Assembly: GCA_963707465.1 (NCBI GenBank)
Contig: CAVPQK010000013.1
Coordinates: 806,001 to 870,000, forward strand
Direction of reading: 5' to 3'
From: Bog-159 sp963707465
Lineage (GTDB): Bacteria; Acidobacteriota; Terriglobia; Bryobacterales; Bryobacteraceae
DNA length: 64,000 bases
Numbering within the stretch: the stretch's first letter is position 1; each line of letters starts with the position of its first letter. Shown one piece after another: positions 24,410 to 33,786 of the stretch. The notes under the pieces were generated by a model. That model searched no databases. It saw only the letters and a list, made by a program, of their open reading frames with translations, and was not told the origin of the DNA. Made by a program: the position numbers and the translations under genes.

Positions 24410-27052
24410 ATGCCGGCGAACATCGCCCCGCCCAGTAAAGAACGCATCGCCTACCTTGACTTACTAGTCGCGCAAGCCCGCACGGCCGCCGCCGTCTTCA
24501 CCCAATACACCCAAGAGGACGTCGACCGCATCGTCAAGCCAATGGTCCTGGCCGGACTCGCCCAGGCTCAACATCTGGCCCGCCTGGCGGTCGAGGAAAC
24601 CCGCCTCGGCGTCATGGAAGACAAAGCCATCAAGAACATGGTGGCCACCGAGTTCGTCTACAACTACGTCAAGGACAAACGCACCGTCGGCGCCATTCGC
24701 GAGTACGAGGAAAGCGGCCTCGTGGAAGTGGCCGAACCGATCGGAGTCATCTTCTCCCTCACCCCCATTACGAACCCCACCTCCACCATCCTGTTCAAAT
24801 GCATCATGGCCATCAAGACGCGCAACGCCATGGTCTTCGGTCCCCACCCGAACGCCTGGCGCTGCTGCGCCGAAGCCATGCGCATTATGTACGAAGCGGC
24901 CCTCAAGCACGGCGCGCCGGAAGGCGTCTTCACTTGCGTGGAGTCGCCCACCCTGGAGGATAACGCCTACCTGATGCGGCACAAAGACGTCCGTCTGGTC
25001 GATGCCACCGGCGGGCGCGGCGCCTCCCGGGCCGCTTACAGCTCCGGCAAGCCGGCCCTGGGTGTCGGGTCGGGCAATACGCCCGTCTACCTGGAGAAAA
25101 CCGCGGACCTGGACATGGCCGTAGTCGACATCATTACCTCCAAAACGTTCGACAACGGAACCATTTGTGCTTCGGAGCAGACCGTGGTGATCGACGATGA
25201 GATCTATCACCAGGCGCTGCGGAAGTTCGCCGATCTCGGCGCGCATATCTGCACTGATGCGGAGACCGAACTGCTCGGCCGCACCGTGATCGATCCGGTG
25301 AAGGGACAAATGCAGCCCATGGCCGTCGGCCAGAAAGCCACCGATATCGCCCGCATGATCGGGTTGAAGGTCGCCCCGCACACCAAGCTTCTGATTGCGC
25401 CGATAAAAGGTGTGGGCCGCGATTATCCCCTGTCCGTCGAAAAACTGTTCCCGGTGCTCGCGGTCTGCCGCACCAAATCCGTCGATCAGGCGCTGAAGCT
25501 CTGCATGGACGTGAACCATGCCGGCGGGCTGGGACACACCGCCGTCATCTTCTCGCGCAACGACGATATCATCGCCATGTTCAGCGAGGCGATGAACGCC
25601 GGTCGCATCATCGTGAATTCGCCGGGAGCCATTGGCGCGCTCGGCGGCGTCTACAACGATCTTGTGCCCACTTTCTCGTTCGGATGCGGCACAGGCGGCG
25701 GCAACAGCACCATGGATAACGTGAATGTGTTTCATTATCTGAACATCAAGCGAGTCGCCCGGAGGACGCGTGCGCCTATGTGGTTCCGTATTCCCGATCA
25801 AATCTACTTCGACATGAACGCCGTCGAGCACCTGCGCGATTTCGAGTCGCGCTCGACTCTCATCGTGACCAATGCGGCTCTCGAACAAATGGGCTACGTG
25901 AACATTGTCCGGCGCGCGATTCCACCGCAAACGCTCGTCCATGTCCTGGCCATTCCCGATGCGGAACCCGAGGTCAAGGTTATCACGCAAGGCGTGGAAG
26001 CGCTCCATTCCTACGCCGTGGATCAAATCGTCGCGCTGGGCGGCGGGAGCGTCATCGATGCAGCCAAGATCATGAAGCTCAAGTACGAATCTCCGGAAGC
26101 CGACTTAGAGGAGTTGGCCGCGCCGTTCCTGGATATCCGCAAGCGCGTGGTCCGCTTCCCCACTCACAAAACCAACCACGCGCGCCTGATTGCCATCCCC
26201 ACCACCAGCGGCACCGGAAGCGAAGTCACTCCCTTTGCCGTTCTGACTGACAAAGTGCGCGGCCGCAAGGTCACCCTCGCCGACTACTCGCTCAGTCCGG
26301 ATGTGGCCATCGTCGATCCGCAGTTCGTCATGTCCATGCCCAAAGGCCTGACCGCCGACACCGGAATCGACTGCCTGACGCATGCCCTGGAAGCCGCCGT
26401 CTCCATTCACGCCTCGGTCTACACCGATGCCAACGCCACGCAAGCGATTCGCCTGGCGTTCAAATATCTGCCCATCGCATATGAGAATCCGCGCGATGAA
26501 GAAGCGCGCAGCATGGTGCACAATGCCGCGTGCATCGCGGCGCTGGCGTTTTCCAACGCGTCCGTGGGTGTGAATCATGCCCTGGCACATGCCTTTGGCG
26601 CGCGCTTCGGCGTCGCGCACGGCCGCGCCAACGCGCTCATGCTGCCGCATGTCATCGCCTACAATGCGTCGGTGCCCACTAAATTCAGGCCCTCGCCGAA
26701 TCAGCGGGCCTATGTCGCGCCCAAAAAATACGCCATGATTGCGGACCTGCTGGGCCTGGGCGGCCAGACGGTCGACGAGAAGGTGCAAAACCTGGTCGCG
26801 GCAATCGAGCGGTTGCTCGACCAATTGGCGGTCCCGCGCTCTATCGCCGATTTGGGGATTTCTAAGGAAGAATTCGAGCGGGCCATCCCCGATTTGGCCA
26901 AGATCGCCTTTGACGATCCTTCCTGGCAGTCGAACCCGCGCATGCCCCTGATCAGCGAATTGGCCGAGCTGTTCTGGAAGGCCTATCATGGCCGAAGCCC
27001 GGCGGCCGGGATCACTGCGCCGGTGCCCCGAGAGGAAGAGGTGTGCGTATGA
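24410..27052 (+). CDS. adhE: bifunctional acetaldehyde-CoA/alcohol dehydrogenase
   Basis: The 880-residue length and two-domain order are those of AdhE. The N-terminal acylating aldehyde dehydrogenase carries the catalytic Cys at 253 (NGTICASEQT). The C-terminal iron-dependent alcohol dehydrogenase (about 450-870) has GGGSVIDAAK, TSGTGSEVTPFAVLTD and the metal-binding GVNHALAHAFGARFGVAHGRAN block. It reduces acetyl-CoA to ethanol via acetaldehyde, recycling NAD+ in low oxygen; the product forms spirosome filaments in other bacteria. GGGGGAA precedes the ATG. It is coupled by ATGA overlap to a small STAS-like gene. Confidence 0.96.
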   Translation: MPANIAPPSKERIAYLDLLVAQARTAAAVFTQYTQEDVDRIVKPMVLAGLAQAQHLARLAVEETRLGVMEDKAIKNMVATEFVYNYVKDKRTVGAIREYEESGLVEVAEPIGVIFSLTPITNPTSTILFKCIMAIKTRNAMVFGPHPNAWRCCAEAMRIMYEAALKHGAPEGVFTCVESPTLEDNAYLMRHKDVRLVDATGGRGASRAAYSSGKPALGVGSGNTPVYLEKTADLDMAVVDIITSKTFDNGTICASEQTVVIDDEIYHQALRKFADLGAHICTDAETELLGRTVIDPVKGQMQPMAVGQKATDIARMIGLKVAPHTKLLIAPIKGVGRDYPLSVEKLFPVLAVCRTKSVDQALKLCMDVNHAGGLGHTAVIFSRNDDIIAMFSEAMNAGRIIVNSPGAIGALGGVYNDLVPTFSFGCGTGGGNSTMDNVNVFHYLNIKRVARRTRAPMWFRIPDQIYFDMNAVEHLRDFESRSTLIVTNAALEQMGYVNIVRRAIPPQTLVHVLAIPDAEPEVKVITQGVEALHSYAVDQIVALGGGSVIDAAKIMKLKYESPEADLEELAAPFLDIRKRVVRFPTHKTNHARLIAIPTTSGTGSEVTPFAVLTDKVRGRKVTLADYSLSPDVAIVDPQFVMSMPKGLTADTGIDCLTHALEAAVSIHASVYTDANATQAIRLAFKYLPIAYENPRDEEARSMVHNAACIAALAFSNASVGVNHALAHAFGARFGVAHGRANALMLPHVIAYNASVPTKFRPSPNQRAYVAPKKYAMIADLLGLGGQTVDEKVQNLVAAIERLLDQLAVPRSIADLGISKEEFERAIPDLAKIAFDDPSWQSNPRMPLISELAELFWKAYHGRSPAAGITAPVPREEEVCV

Positions 27053-27288
27053 CCACGGATGAACTCGTACGGGAGGCGCTTGCGAACCTGGACGGTGCCC
27101 CGGGCGACCTGATTTTGGATTTCACCTCCGTCCGGCGCATCGGTCCGGATGCCATCGGATCGATGGAAAAGTTGGCGGCCGCGGCCGAAGCCAAAACCGT
27201 CAAAGTCGCGCTGCGCGGCGTCAACATCGAAGTCTACAAAGTGCTCAAGCTGGTGAACCTGACGCCCCGCTTCTCCTTCCCCGCCTGA
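27049..27288 (+). CDS. small STAS-like domain protein coupled to adhE
   Basis: The 79-residue product (ATG overlapping the adhE stop) reads like a minimal STAS/anti-sigma-antagonist fold: DLILDFTSVRRIGPDAIGSMEKLAAAAEAK followed by VKVALRGVNIEVYKVLKLVNL. STAS proteins bind partner kinases or transporters. The conserved position that is a phosphorylatable Ser in SpoIIAA is not clearly present: here the loop is RRIGPDAIGSM, with the Ser four residues later. A structural or regulatory role toward AdhE is inference from the overlap. A GTG two codons upstream is an alternative start. Confidence 0.65.
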   Translation: MTTDELVREALANLDGAPGDLILDFTSVRRIGPDAIGSMEKLAAAAEAKTVKVALRGVNIEVYKVLKLVNLTPRFSFPA

Positions 27289-27289
27289 T

Positions 27290-27330
27290 GTGGGGCAGGC
27301 TCTCAGCCTGCGGCGGCCTCTCAGGCCGCC
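27290..27330 (+). repeat. REP palindromic repeat upstream of rimO
   Basis: Canonical copy directly after the STAS-gene stop. It is in frame with rimO, creating a false 21-codon extension from GTG at 27290. Confidence 0.92.
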
Positions 27331-27352
27331 CCATGCTATCCTTAAATCAACC

Positions 27353-28744
27353 TTGAAAATCGGTTTTGTCAGTTTAGGCTGCCCCAAAAACCTGGTGGAT
27401 AGCGAAGTCATGATGGGCCAACTTGTGTCGCGCGGACACGAGCTGACACCGCATCCCGACCAGGCCGACGTCCTGGTGGTCAACACCTGCAGCTTCATCG
27501 ATCCCGCCAAGCAGGAATCTGTCGATACCATCCTCGAAATGGCCGAGTACAAGAAAATCGGCCGCGCCAAGAAGCTGATTGTCGCCGGATGCCTGGTGGA
27601 GCGCTATCGCGGCGACATCCGCCGCGACTTGCCCGAAGTGGATGCGCTCATCGGCACCAATGAATTGGATCGCATCGCCGGCTTGTGCGAAGGCTGGGCC
27701 GATCCGGATCGCCCGGACCCGGCGCCCGCGTATCTCTACCACGACCTGACCCCGCGCGTGCTGGCCACACCCGGCCATTACGCCTACATCAAGATCGCGG
27801 AAGGCTGCGACCACCCCTGCACGTTCTGCGTAATCCCCCAGTATCGCGGCAACTTCCGCAGCCGCCGCTTCGAGTCCGTGATTTCCGAAGCCACGCGCCT
27901 GTTCCAGCAGGGCGTGCGCGAAATCAACCTGATCGGCCAGGACACCACCTGCTTTGGCGAAGACCTGGGCCTCCAGGACGGTCTGGCGCTCTTGCTGGCG
28001 CGCCTGGCGCAAGTCGAAACACCGCGCCAAAAGTGGATCCGTTTCCTGTACGCATATCCGAACAAGGTCACCCAGAAACTGCTCGACACCATCGCCGCCC
28101 ACGATGCGCTGGTGAAATACATCGACATGCCCCTGCAGCACGCCAGCGCGGCCGTCTTGAAGCGCATGAAGCGCGGCGCATCCGGCGATATTTTCCTGAA
28201 GCTCATCGAACGCATTCGCCGCACCATCCCCGGCGTCGCCATCCGCACCAGTTTCATCGTCGGCTTTCCCGGCGAGACCGATCGCGATTTCGAAGAGCTG
28301 TGCAGCTTCGTGAAAGCCGCCGGCTTCGACCGCCTGGGTGTGTTCTCCTACTCCGACGAAGACACCAGCCGCAGCTATGCGCTCGACGCCAAGGTGGACG
28401 CGCGCGCCATTTACAATCGCAAACGCCACTTGATGGCCCTGCAGCGCAAAATCGCGCGCGCCCGCAACCGCAAGCTGGTGGGATCGGAAACCGATGTCCT
28501 GGTTTCCGGCGTCTCTCCCGAAACCGATCTATTGTGGGAAGGCCGTATGCCCACCCAAGCGCCGGAGATCGACGGCGTCACGTTGATCAACGATTTCGAG
28601 GGTGGCGAACCGCGTCCGGGCCAGATGCGCAGGCTGCGCATCACCGAAGCGCACGACTATGATCTGGTCGGCACCCTGCTGCCGGGTAGCGAGCCGGCCG
28701 CCGATACGCACCCCTCTTTTGTGCAAATTGCCGCTGCCGTATGA
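27353..28744 (+). CDS. rimO: ribosomal protein uS12 methylthiotransferase
   Basis: From TTG at 27353 the protein is 463 residues and starts MKIGFVSLGCPKNLVDSE, the classic RimO N-terminus. All six cluster-binding Cys are visible: C10, C46 and C80 for the auxiliary cluster, and C152-x3-C156-x2-C159 (CDHPCTFC) for the radical SAM cluster. A C-terminal TRAM-like domain is present. RimO adds a methylthio group to an Asp of S12. The start was chosen from family homology. It overlaps yacG by ATGA. Confidence 0.95.
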   Translation: MKIGFVSLGCPKNLVDSEVMMGQLVSRGHELTPHPDQADVLVVNTCSFIDPAKQESVDTILEMAEYKKIGRAKKLIVAGCLVERYRGDIRRDLPEVDALIGTNELDRIAGLCEGWADPDRPDPAPAYLYHDLTPRVLATPGHYAYIKIAEGCDHPCTFCVIPQYRGNFRSRRFESVISEATRLFQQGVREINLIGQDTTCFGEDLGLQDGLALLLARLAQVETPRQKWIRFLYAYPNKVTQKLLDTIAAHDALVKYIDMPLQHASAAVLKRMKRGASGDIFLKLIERIRRTIPGVAIRTSFIVGFPGETDRDFEELCSFVKAAGFDRLGVFSYSDEDTSRSYALDAKVDARAIYNRKRHLMALQRKIARARNRKLVGSETDVLVSGVSPETDLLWEGRMPTQAPEIDGVTLINDFEGGEPRPGQMRRLRITEAHDYDLVGTLLPGSEPAADTHPSFVQIAAAV

Positions 28745-28914
28745 AATGCCCCATTTGTAAAAAGGAAGTCAATCTAGGCGACCCCGACATGCCCTTTTGC
28801 AGCGAGCGCTGCCGCATCATCGATCTCGGCAACTGGGCTTCGGGAAAGTACGTCATCTCGACTCCGGCGCCGCCCGAGGAATTACGCACGCAGGATGACG
28901 ATGAGGCAGGTTAG
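28741..28914 (+). CDS. yacG: YacG-type zinc protein (DNA gyrase inhibitor family)
   Basis: A 57-residue product starting MKCPICKKEVNLGDPDMPF with four zinc-ligand Cys in the CPIC...CSERC pattern, then the RCRIIDLGNWASGKY block diagnostic of YacG. The ATG overlaps the rimO stop (ATGA), and the C-terminus overlaps the start region of pgpA. YacG proteins bind GyrB and inhibit DNA gyrase in E. coli. The gene is short but unmistakable. Confidence 0.9.
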   Translation: MKCPICKKEVNLGDPDMPFCSERCRIIDLGNWASGKYVISTPAPPEELRTQDDDEAG

Positions 28915-29383
28915 CGCCGCCGATCTCGTCTCCACCTGGTTCGGCTGCGGGTACTCTCCGAAAGCCCCGGGCACGGTCGGATCGGCTGCCGCTATCGGCA
29001 TCGGCATTCTGGTCGAGCACTACACCGGCTGGAAACCGCCCTCGTTCGCCGCCCTCGCTCTGGTCGCGTCGGCGCCCGCCATCTGGGCGGCGGGCGAAAC
29101 CGCGCGCCAGGCAAACATGAAAGACCCCCAGTTCGTGGTGGTCGACGAGGTCGTGGGGCAGTGGCTGGCGCTCTCTGGCGCCCGCGCGTTGAATGGGAAA
29201 GCGGCTTGGATACCTTGGCTCGCGGCTTTCCTGCTGTTCCGCCTGTTCGATATCTGGAAGCCCTTCCCCGTGCGCCAACTGGAGTCGTTGCCGGGAGGCG
29301 TGGGCATCGTGGCCGACGATCTCATGGCGGGCGTCTACGCCGCACTTGTCTTATTTCTGGCAGGATGGTTCAATCTTTATTAA
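28901..29383 (+). CDS. pgpA: phosphatidylglycerophosphatase A
   Basis: The 160-residue membrane protein has PgpA motifs: TWFGCGYSPKAPGTVGSA, FVVVDEVVGQWLAL, LFRLFDIWKPFPVRQLESLPGGVGIVADDLMAGVYA. It dephosphorylates phosphatidylglycerol phosphate at the inner membrane. ATG 28901 is preferred over 28895 because AGGA lies 5 bases upstream; both begin inside yacG. It is the third gene of a rimO-yacG-pgpA unit. Confidence 0.9.
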   Translation: MRQVSAADLVSTWFGCGYSPKAPGTVGSAAAIGIGILVEHYTGWKPPSFAALALVASAPAIWAAGETARQANMKDPQFVVVDEVVGQWLALSGARALNGKAAWIPWLAAFLLFRLFDIWKPFPVRQLESLPGGVGIVADDLMAGVYAALVLFLAGWFNLY

Positions 29384-29385
29384 AT

Positions 29386-30414
29386 ATGGCTATTCGGAAG
29401 TCCGCTGACGGCCGTCCGCAAATCGCGCAGGTGAAGCCTTTGGCCGCCATTGCGGGTGGGGAGTTTTACATCCAGGGAAAGGGTTTTGCCAAAACGGACC
29501 GGCCGCGCGTGACCATCGGGGACGTGGCCGCGCCGGTGGTCATCGGCTCGGATTCTTTGGTGATCGCGCGTGTGCCCGAAGGTGCCGCCGCCGGCGAATT
29601 GGTGGTCGCCAGCGGCAACCAGTCGAGCGAAGCCTGGACCTGCGATATCGGCTTCCCCATCGCCGAAAATCTGCATCCCGTCGCCAACCCGGTGGTCGAT
29701 GCGTTCGGCAATGTCTACAGCACCTTCAGTGGTTCGCGCGGCCAAAAGGCCGACGTGGCCGTCTTCAAGATCGATCTGAACTACAATCTGAAACCGTTCA
29801 TTAAGGAGATGATGAACGCCACCGGCCTGGCATTCGACCGTCACGGCTTGCTTTATGTTTCCAGCCGGCACGATGGCACGGTCTACCAGGTAACGCCCAA
29901 TGGCAATGCCAGCACCTTCGTCGAGGGCATGGGCGTGGCCACCGGCTTGGCCTTCGATCCCGACGGCAGCTTGTACGTGGGCGACCGCCAGGGCACCATC
30001 TTCAAAATCAGTCCCGGCCGCCAGATTTTCGTGTTTGCCACCCTGGAGCCTTCCATCGCCGCCTACCATTTTGCGCACGGTCCCGACGGCTATCTCTACG
30101 TGACTGGCCCCACCACCTCCAGCTTCGATTCCGTGTATCGCGTCTCGCAGAAAGGCGAGGTGGAAGTCTACTATCGCGGCCTGGGCCGTCCGCAAGGCCT
30201 CGCATTCGACGATGAAGACCGCCTGTACGTCGCGGCTTCGCTCGCCGGCCGGAAGGGCGTGGTGCGCATCAATCCGAATCGCCAGGCCGAGTTGTTCGTA
30301 TCCGGGCCGGGTATCGTGGGGCTGGCCTTCACCCCTTCGCGCTCGCTGGTGCTGGCCACTACCAACGCCTTGTATCGCGCCGATGTCGGCATCAAAGGCA
30401 AGGCGCTCTACTAA
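29386..30414 (+). CDS. IPT/NHL-type beta-propeller protein (gluconolactonase-like)
   Basis: Of 342 residues, about 10-85 form an IPT/TIG-like beta domain (IAGGEFYIQGKGF...VTIGDVAAPVVIGSDSLVIARVPEGAAAGEL). The rest forms NHL/SMP-30-like blades (ATGLAFDRHGLLYVSSRHDGTVYQVTPNG, ATGLAFDPDGSLYVGDRQGTIFKI, PQGLAFDDEDRLYVAAS). No signal peptide is seen. An in-frame ATG at 29365, overlapping pgpA, is an alternative start. The stop is 6 bases before cinA, so it probably belongs to the same transcript. Confidence 0.8.
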   Translation: MAIRKSADGRPQIAQVKPLAAIAGGEFYIQGKGFAKTDRPRVTIGDVAAPVVIGSDSLVIARVPEGAAAGELVVASGNQSSEAWTCDIGFPIAENLHPVANPVVDAFGNVYSTFSGSRGQKADVAVFKIDLNYNLKPFIKEMMNATGLAFDRHGLLYVSSRHDGTVYQVTPNGNASTFVEGMGVATGLAFDPDGSLYVGDRQGTIFKISPGRQIFVFATLEPSIAAYHFAHGPDGYLYVTGPTTSSFDSVYRVSQKGEVEVYYRGLGRPQGLAFDDEDRLYVAASLAGRKGVVRINPNRQAELFVSGPGIVGLAFTPSRSLVLATTNALYRADVGIKGKALY

Positions 30415-30420
30415 CGCGCC

Positions 30421-31668
30421 ATGACCGCCGAAATCATTGCAGTCGGTTCCGAGTTGTTGACGCCCCAGCGCGTCGATACCAACTCCCTGTTCCTTACCGA
30501 TCAGTTGAACGGGCTGGGTGTGGAAGTGGTCACCAAATCCGTCATCGGCGACGACCTGCATCGCCTGGCGGACGCCGTCCGCCGCGCCGTTTCCCGTTCC
30601 GAAATCGTGGTGCTTTGCGGCGGCCTGGGGCCCACCGAGGACGATCTCACGCGCGACGCCGTGGCCGCCGCCCTCGACCGCAAGCTGATCTACCACCCTG
30701 AAATCACCGAAGTGCTGGAGCAGCGCTTCGCCCAGCTCAAGCGCAAGATGGTCGAGGTCAACAAGCGCCAGGCGTTTCTCATCGAAGGCGCCGAAATGCT
30801 GCCCAACGACCGCGGCACCGCGCCCGGCCAGTGGATCGAGGAGTCCGACGCGCATGTGATGTTGCTGCCCGGTCCGCCGCATGAAATGAAGGCCATGTTC
30901 ACCCGCCAATGCCTGCCGCGCCTGGCGCGCATTGTGCCCAAGCAAGTCATCCGCACGCTAGTCCTGCGCGTGGCGGGGATGCCGGAGTCGGACTTGGATC
31001 AACTCATCGCTCCGGTTTACAAGAAATACGAGAACCCCACTACCACCATCCTGGCGGCGGCGGGCGATCTGCAGATTCACCTCCGCGCACGCTGCTCGAC
31101 CGAGGGCGAGGCGGCGGCGTTGCTCGTGGAAGTGGGCGGCCCCATCGAGTTGCTGTTGGGCGAGCGCATCTACTCGCGCAACGGCCAGTCCCTCGAAGAA
31201 GTGATCGGAGTGATGCTACTTGAGCGGCATAACACGCTTTCGGTTGCGGAAAGCTGCACCGGCGGCCTGCTGGGCGAGCGCATCACGTCGGTGCCCGGCA
31301 GTTCCGCGTATTTCCTGGGCGGCTTCATCACTTACTCCAACCGCATGAAAATGGACTGGCTGGGCGTGCCGGAGGAAACCATCGGCCAATTTGGCGCGGT
31401 CAGCAAGGAGACCGCCGAAGCCATGGCCCTGGGCGCGCGGCGGCGCATGGGCTCCACTTATGCGCTTTCTATAACCGGCGTCGCCGGACCGGATGGCGGC
31501 AGCGAGCAGAAGCCCGTAGGCACCGTCTATGTGGGCCTCGCGGACGGCGCCGGATGTAACGTGCTGCACCGCCAATTCATCGGCGACCGCACCCGCATTC
31601 GCCAGTTCGCCACCCAGATGGCCCTGGATATGCTGCGCCGCAAGTGCGCCAGTGGGGCAGGTTGGTAA
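30421..31668 (+). CDS. cinA: CinA-like protein (ADP-ribose pyrophosphatase / nicotinamide-nucleotide amidase)
   Basis: The 415-residue protein has both CinA domains: the MoCF-like N-terminus (MTAEIIAVGSELL, VLCGGLGPTEDDLTRDAV) and the C-terminal NMN deamidase domain (LSVAESCTGGLLGERITSVPGSSAYFLGGFITYSN, ALSITGVAGPDGGSEQKPVGTVYVGL). It recycles pyridine nucleotides. The last about 29 codons are repeated 1.68 kb downstream (33245-33331), where they end in a different stop (RRKCE), perhaps the ancestral one. Here the tail reads RRKCASGAGW because a REP-like hairpin supplies the final codons. Confidence 0.94.
   Translation: MTAEIIAVGSELLTPQRVDTNSLFLTDQLNGLGVEVVTKSVIGDDLHRLADAVRRAVSRSEIVVLCGGLGPTEDDLTRDAVAAALDRKLIYHPEITEVLEQRFAQLKRKMVEVNKRQAFLIEGAEMLPNDRGTAPGQWIEESDAHVMLLPGPPHEMKAMFTRQCLPRLARIVPKQVIRTLVLRVAGMPESDLDQLIAPVYKKYENPTTTILAAAGDLQIHLRARCSTEGEAAALLVEVGGPIELLLGERIYSRNGQSLEEVIGVMLLERHNTLSVAESCTGGLLGERITSVPGSSAYFLGGFITYSNRMKMDWLGVPEETIGQFGAVSKETAEAMALGARRRMGSTYALSITGVAGPDGGSEQKPVGTVYVGLADGAGCNVLHRQFIGDRTRIRQFATQMALDMLRRKCASGAGW
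31562..31648 (+). repeat. cinA 3'-end direct repeat, left copy
   Basis: The first 59 bases (31562-31620) are identical to 33245-33303; the next 28 differ at three positions. The two copies bracket the esterase segment. Confidence 0.92.
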
Positions 31669-31680
31669 CCTGCAGGCCCC
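31652..31680 (+). repeat. REP-like hairpin at the cinA end
   Basis: GTGG then GCAGGTT-GGT-AACCTGC, a stem with compensatory changes relative to the canonical REP. The second hairpin is missing. It encodes the last cinA codons. Confidence 0.7.
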
Positions 31681-31741
31681 CACAAAAGACCTCGCCGAGT
31701 TCGGACGCATATACGGCTGGCAGCGAAGAAAGGCGACATCA

Positions 31742-33235
31742 ATGCAACGAGCATTCCTGGTTGCAATATTTGCGGGAGGGCTGTGTGTAGCCCGGACACC
31801 GGCGCCGGTAAGAGTGGAAGGCGGGTTGATTCAGGGAACCGCGGAAGACGGGTTCACCGTTTATAGAGGGATTCCATTCGCCGCACCGCCGCTGGGCGAC
31901 TTGCGCTGGCGCCCGCCGCAGCCCGTCCCGACGTGGGACGCAGTAAAACAGGCGGCGAAGTTCGGACCAAGATGCATACAAGGAATGGCGAATCCCGGTG
32001 GCGCCAACTCTGGCCCCGGAACGAGTGAGGATTGCCTTTACCTGAATGTGTGGACACCGGCGCAATCCGCGAACGATCGTGTTCCCGTCCTGGTTTGGAT
32101 TTACGGCGGCGGGTTCAATGCAGGCGCTACTTCGGAGCCCCTCTACAGTGGCGAGCGGTTGGCCGGGAAGGGGCGTCGTATTGGTGAGCATCGCGTACCG
32201 GGTCGGGAGACTCGGATTTCTGGCGCACCCGGAATTGACCGCCGAGAATAAGAATCACGCCTCGGGGAATTACGGGCTGCTCGACATGATCGCGGGCCTG
32301 CAGTGGGTGCAGAAAAACATCGCCGCTTTCGGTGGAGACCCTCGGCGAGTGACCCTCTTCGGCGAATCGGCTGGCGGAATCGCGGTCAGCATGCTGTGCG
32401 CTTCGCCTCTCGCGGAGGGACTGTTCCACGGCGCGATCTCGCAGAGCGGCGGCTCATTCGGCCCGCCAAGGCCCACCACGCTCCCCGGTGAAAATCTGAA
32501 ACGGCTTGCGGATGCCGAGCGCTCCGGCGAAACGTACGCCAAGAGCGCGGGATCGTCGTCCATCGTGGACTTGCGGAAGATCCCCGCCGACAAACTCCCG
32601 GCAGGTGGCCGCAGCGGGGGCATGGCGTGGCCGATCATCGACGGATGGGTGATTCCGGACGATCAGTACAAGTTGTACGAGGCAAAGCGATATAACGACA
32701 CACCGATTCTGGTGGGGTACAACTCCGACGAAGGCGCGAGCTTCTCGCCTCCGCGAACACCGGAGGATTACATCTCCAGCGTGAACACCTTTCGCGCGAT
32801 TTCGCGGTCGGCTGGCATACCTGGATTTGGGCGCGGCTGCAGGCCAAAACGGGGAAGTCCAAGGCGTTCTATTACTATTTCGACCAGCACCCCGAATATC
32901 CCGCCGATTCCCCCCGGGCCGGGTACGGTTCACTGCATGGCGCTGATCTGTCGTTTGTATTCCAGCATCTCAATACGTCGAATCCGCAGGTCACCAAGCA
33001 GGACGAGGCCATCTCGGAGGCCATGGCGACCTTTTGGACGAACTTCGCCAAGCGCGGCGATCCCAACGGTAGCGGACTGCCTGCATGGCCGGCATTCAGC
33101 GACGCCAACCCGCTGGTGATGTATTTCTCTCAGACTCCCCACACGGGACCGGTGCCGAGCGCCGAGTCGCTCAAGGTCCTGGATGCGTACTTCGCTTGGC
33201 GCCGGACGCAGGAAGGTGCGGCGTGGGCAAAGTAG
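31742..33235 (+). pseudogene. type B carboxylesterase, frameshifted and internally deleted
   Basis: Starts with a signal peptide (MQRAFLVAIFAGGLCVA) and then a clear type B carboxylesterase: GIPFAAPPLGDLRWRPPQP, SEDCLYLNVWTP, VWIYGGGF, the nucleophile motif FGESAGG and a late GSLHGADLSFVF block. An extra G in the run 32170-32173 shifts the frame between LAGKG and VVLVSIAYR. Near 32797 the frame returns, between YISSVNTF and DFAVGWHTWIWARLQ, with about 30-40 residues missing compared with family expectation. The remaining reading ends normally at 33235 (RRTQEGAAWAK). The gene is bracketed by the duplicated cinA ends. Confidence 0.85.
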
Positions 33236-33244
33236 ATCAGGTCT

Positions 33245-33331
33245 TGCTGCACCGCCAATTCATCGGCGACCGCACCCGCATTCGCCAGTTCGCCACCCAG
33301 ATGTCGCTGGACATGCTGCGCCGCAAGTGCG
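33245..33331 (+). repeat. cinA 3'-end direct repeat, right copy
   Basis: Repeats the cinA tail from CTGCACCGCCAATTCATC onward. It ends with its own TAG (33334-33336) and may be the original cinA terminus displaced by insertion of the 1.68 kb segment. Confidence 0.9.
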
Positions 33332-33336
33332 AGTAG

Positions 33337-33681
33337 GCAATTCGGCCACCCGGATGTCCCCGTTCTGCGAAATTCACTTCGTAGTTGCAAAACTATCTCT
33401 CCCCCACCTCGTCGCGCCCGTAAATCTCTCACGCGCGCGTTCCGCGCCGCAGGCGAATGGACGCCCTGCCGTGCAATTGAGGCGCCCCAGCCGACCGGTC
33501 GGCCTGGGACACGCCACCGCCGTAATCAGCACGCTGCGCGCGAACCGGATGGCCGCGAATGCCCCTTCCCTGCCGCGGTAGGGGCTGCCAGCGCTTCGGC
33601 CGCGTGTTCCAGCGAGCGGTCGATGGCGTGGTGAGTTTCGTATTCCGAATTGAAATCGCCCACGATCCGTCATCGTATCAA
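33337..33681. other. 345 bases without a recognisable gene
   Basis: No frame here has a convincing start and family motif. A short minus-strand stretch (about 33575-33660) reads DFNSEYETHHAIDRSLEH, which looks helical and might be the remnant of a coding region, but it runs into low-information sequence. A REP follows at 33682. Confidence 0.5.
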
Positions 33682-33722
33682 GTGGGGCAGGCTCTCAGCC
33701 TGCGGCGGCCTCTAAGGCCGCC
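33682..33722 (+). repeat. REP palindromic repeat upstream of mfd
   Basis: Canonical GTGG plus two hairpins (loops CTC and CTA), 64 bases before the mfd TTG. Confidence 0.92.
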
Positions 33723-33786
33723 TCAGCGGGAGCCGCCACGCCCGCTTTGTTAAACTCGAAGTTAGCCTGGCGTCATTGGCGAGCTA

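Noticed and set aside
24464..26026. 520-codon frame antisense to adhE
   Set aside because: adhE is complete and conserved; the antisense product has no plausible domain.
27290..27352. GTG in the REP as the rimO start
   Set aside because: It would add REP-encoded residues before the conserved MKIGFVSLGCPKN; TTG 27353 fits the family.
33374..33673. 99-codon minus-strand frame before mfd
   Set aside because: Arg/Gly-rich with no motif; the region is listed as unassigned.
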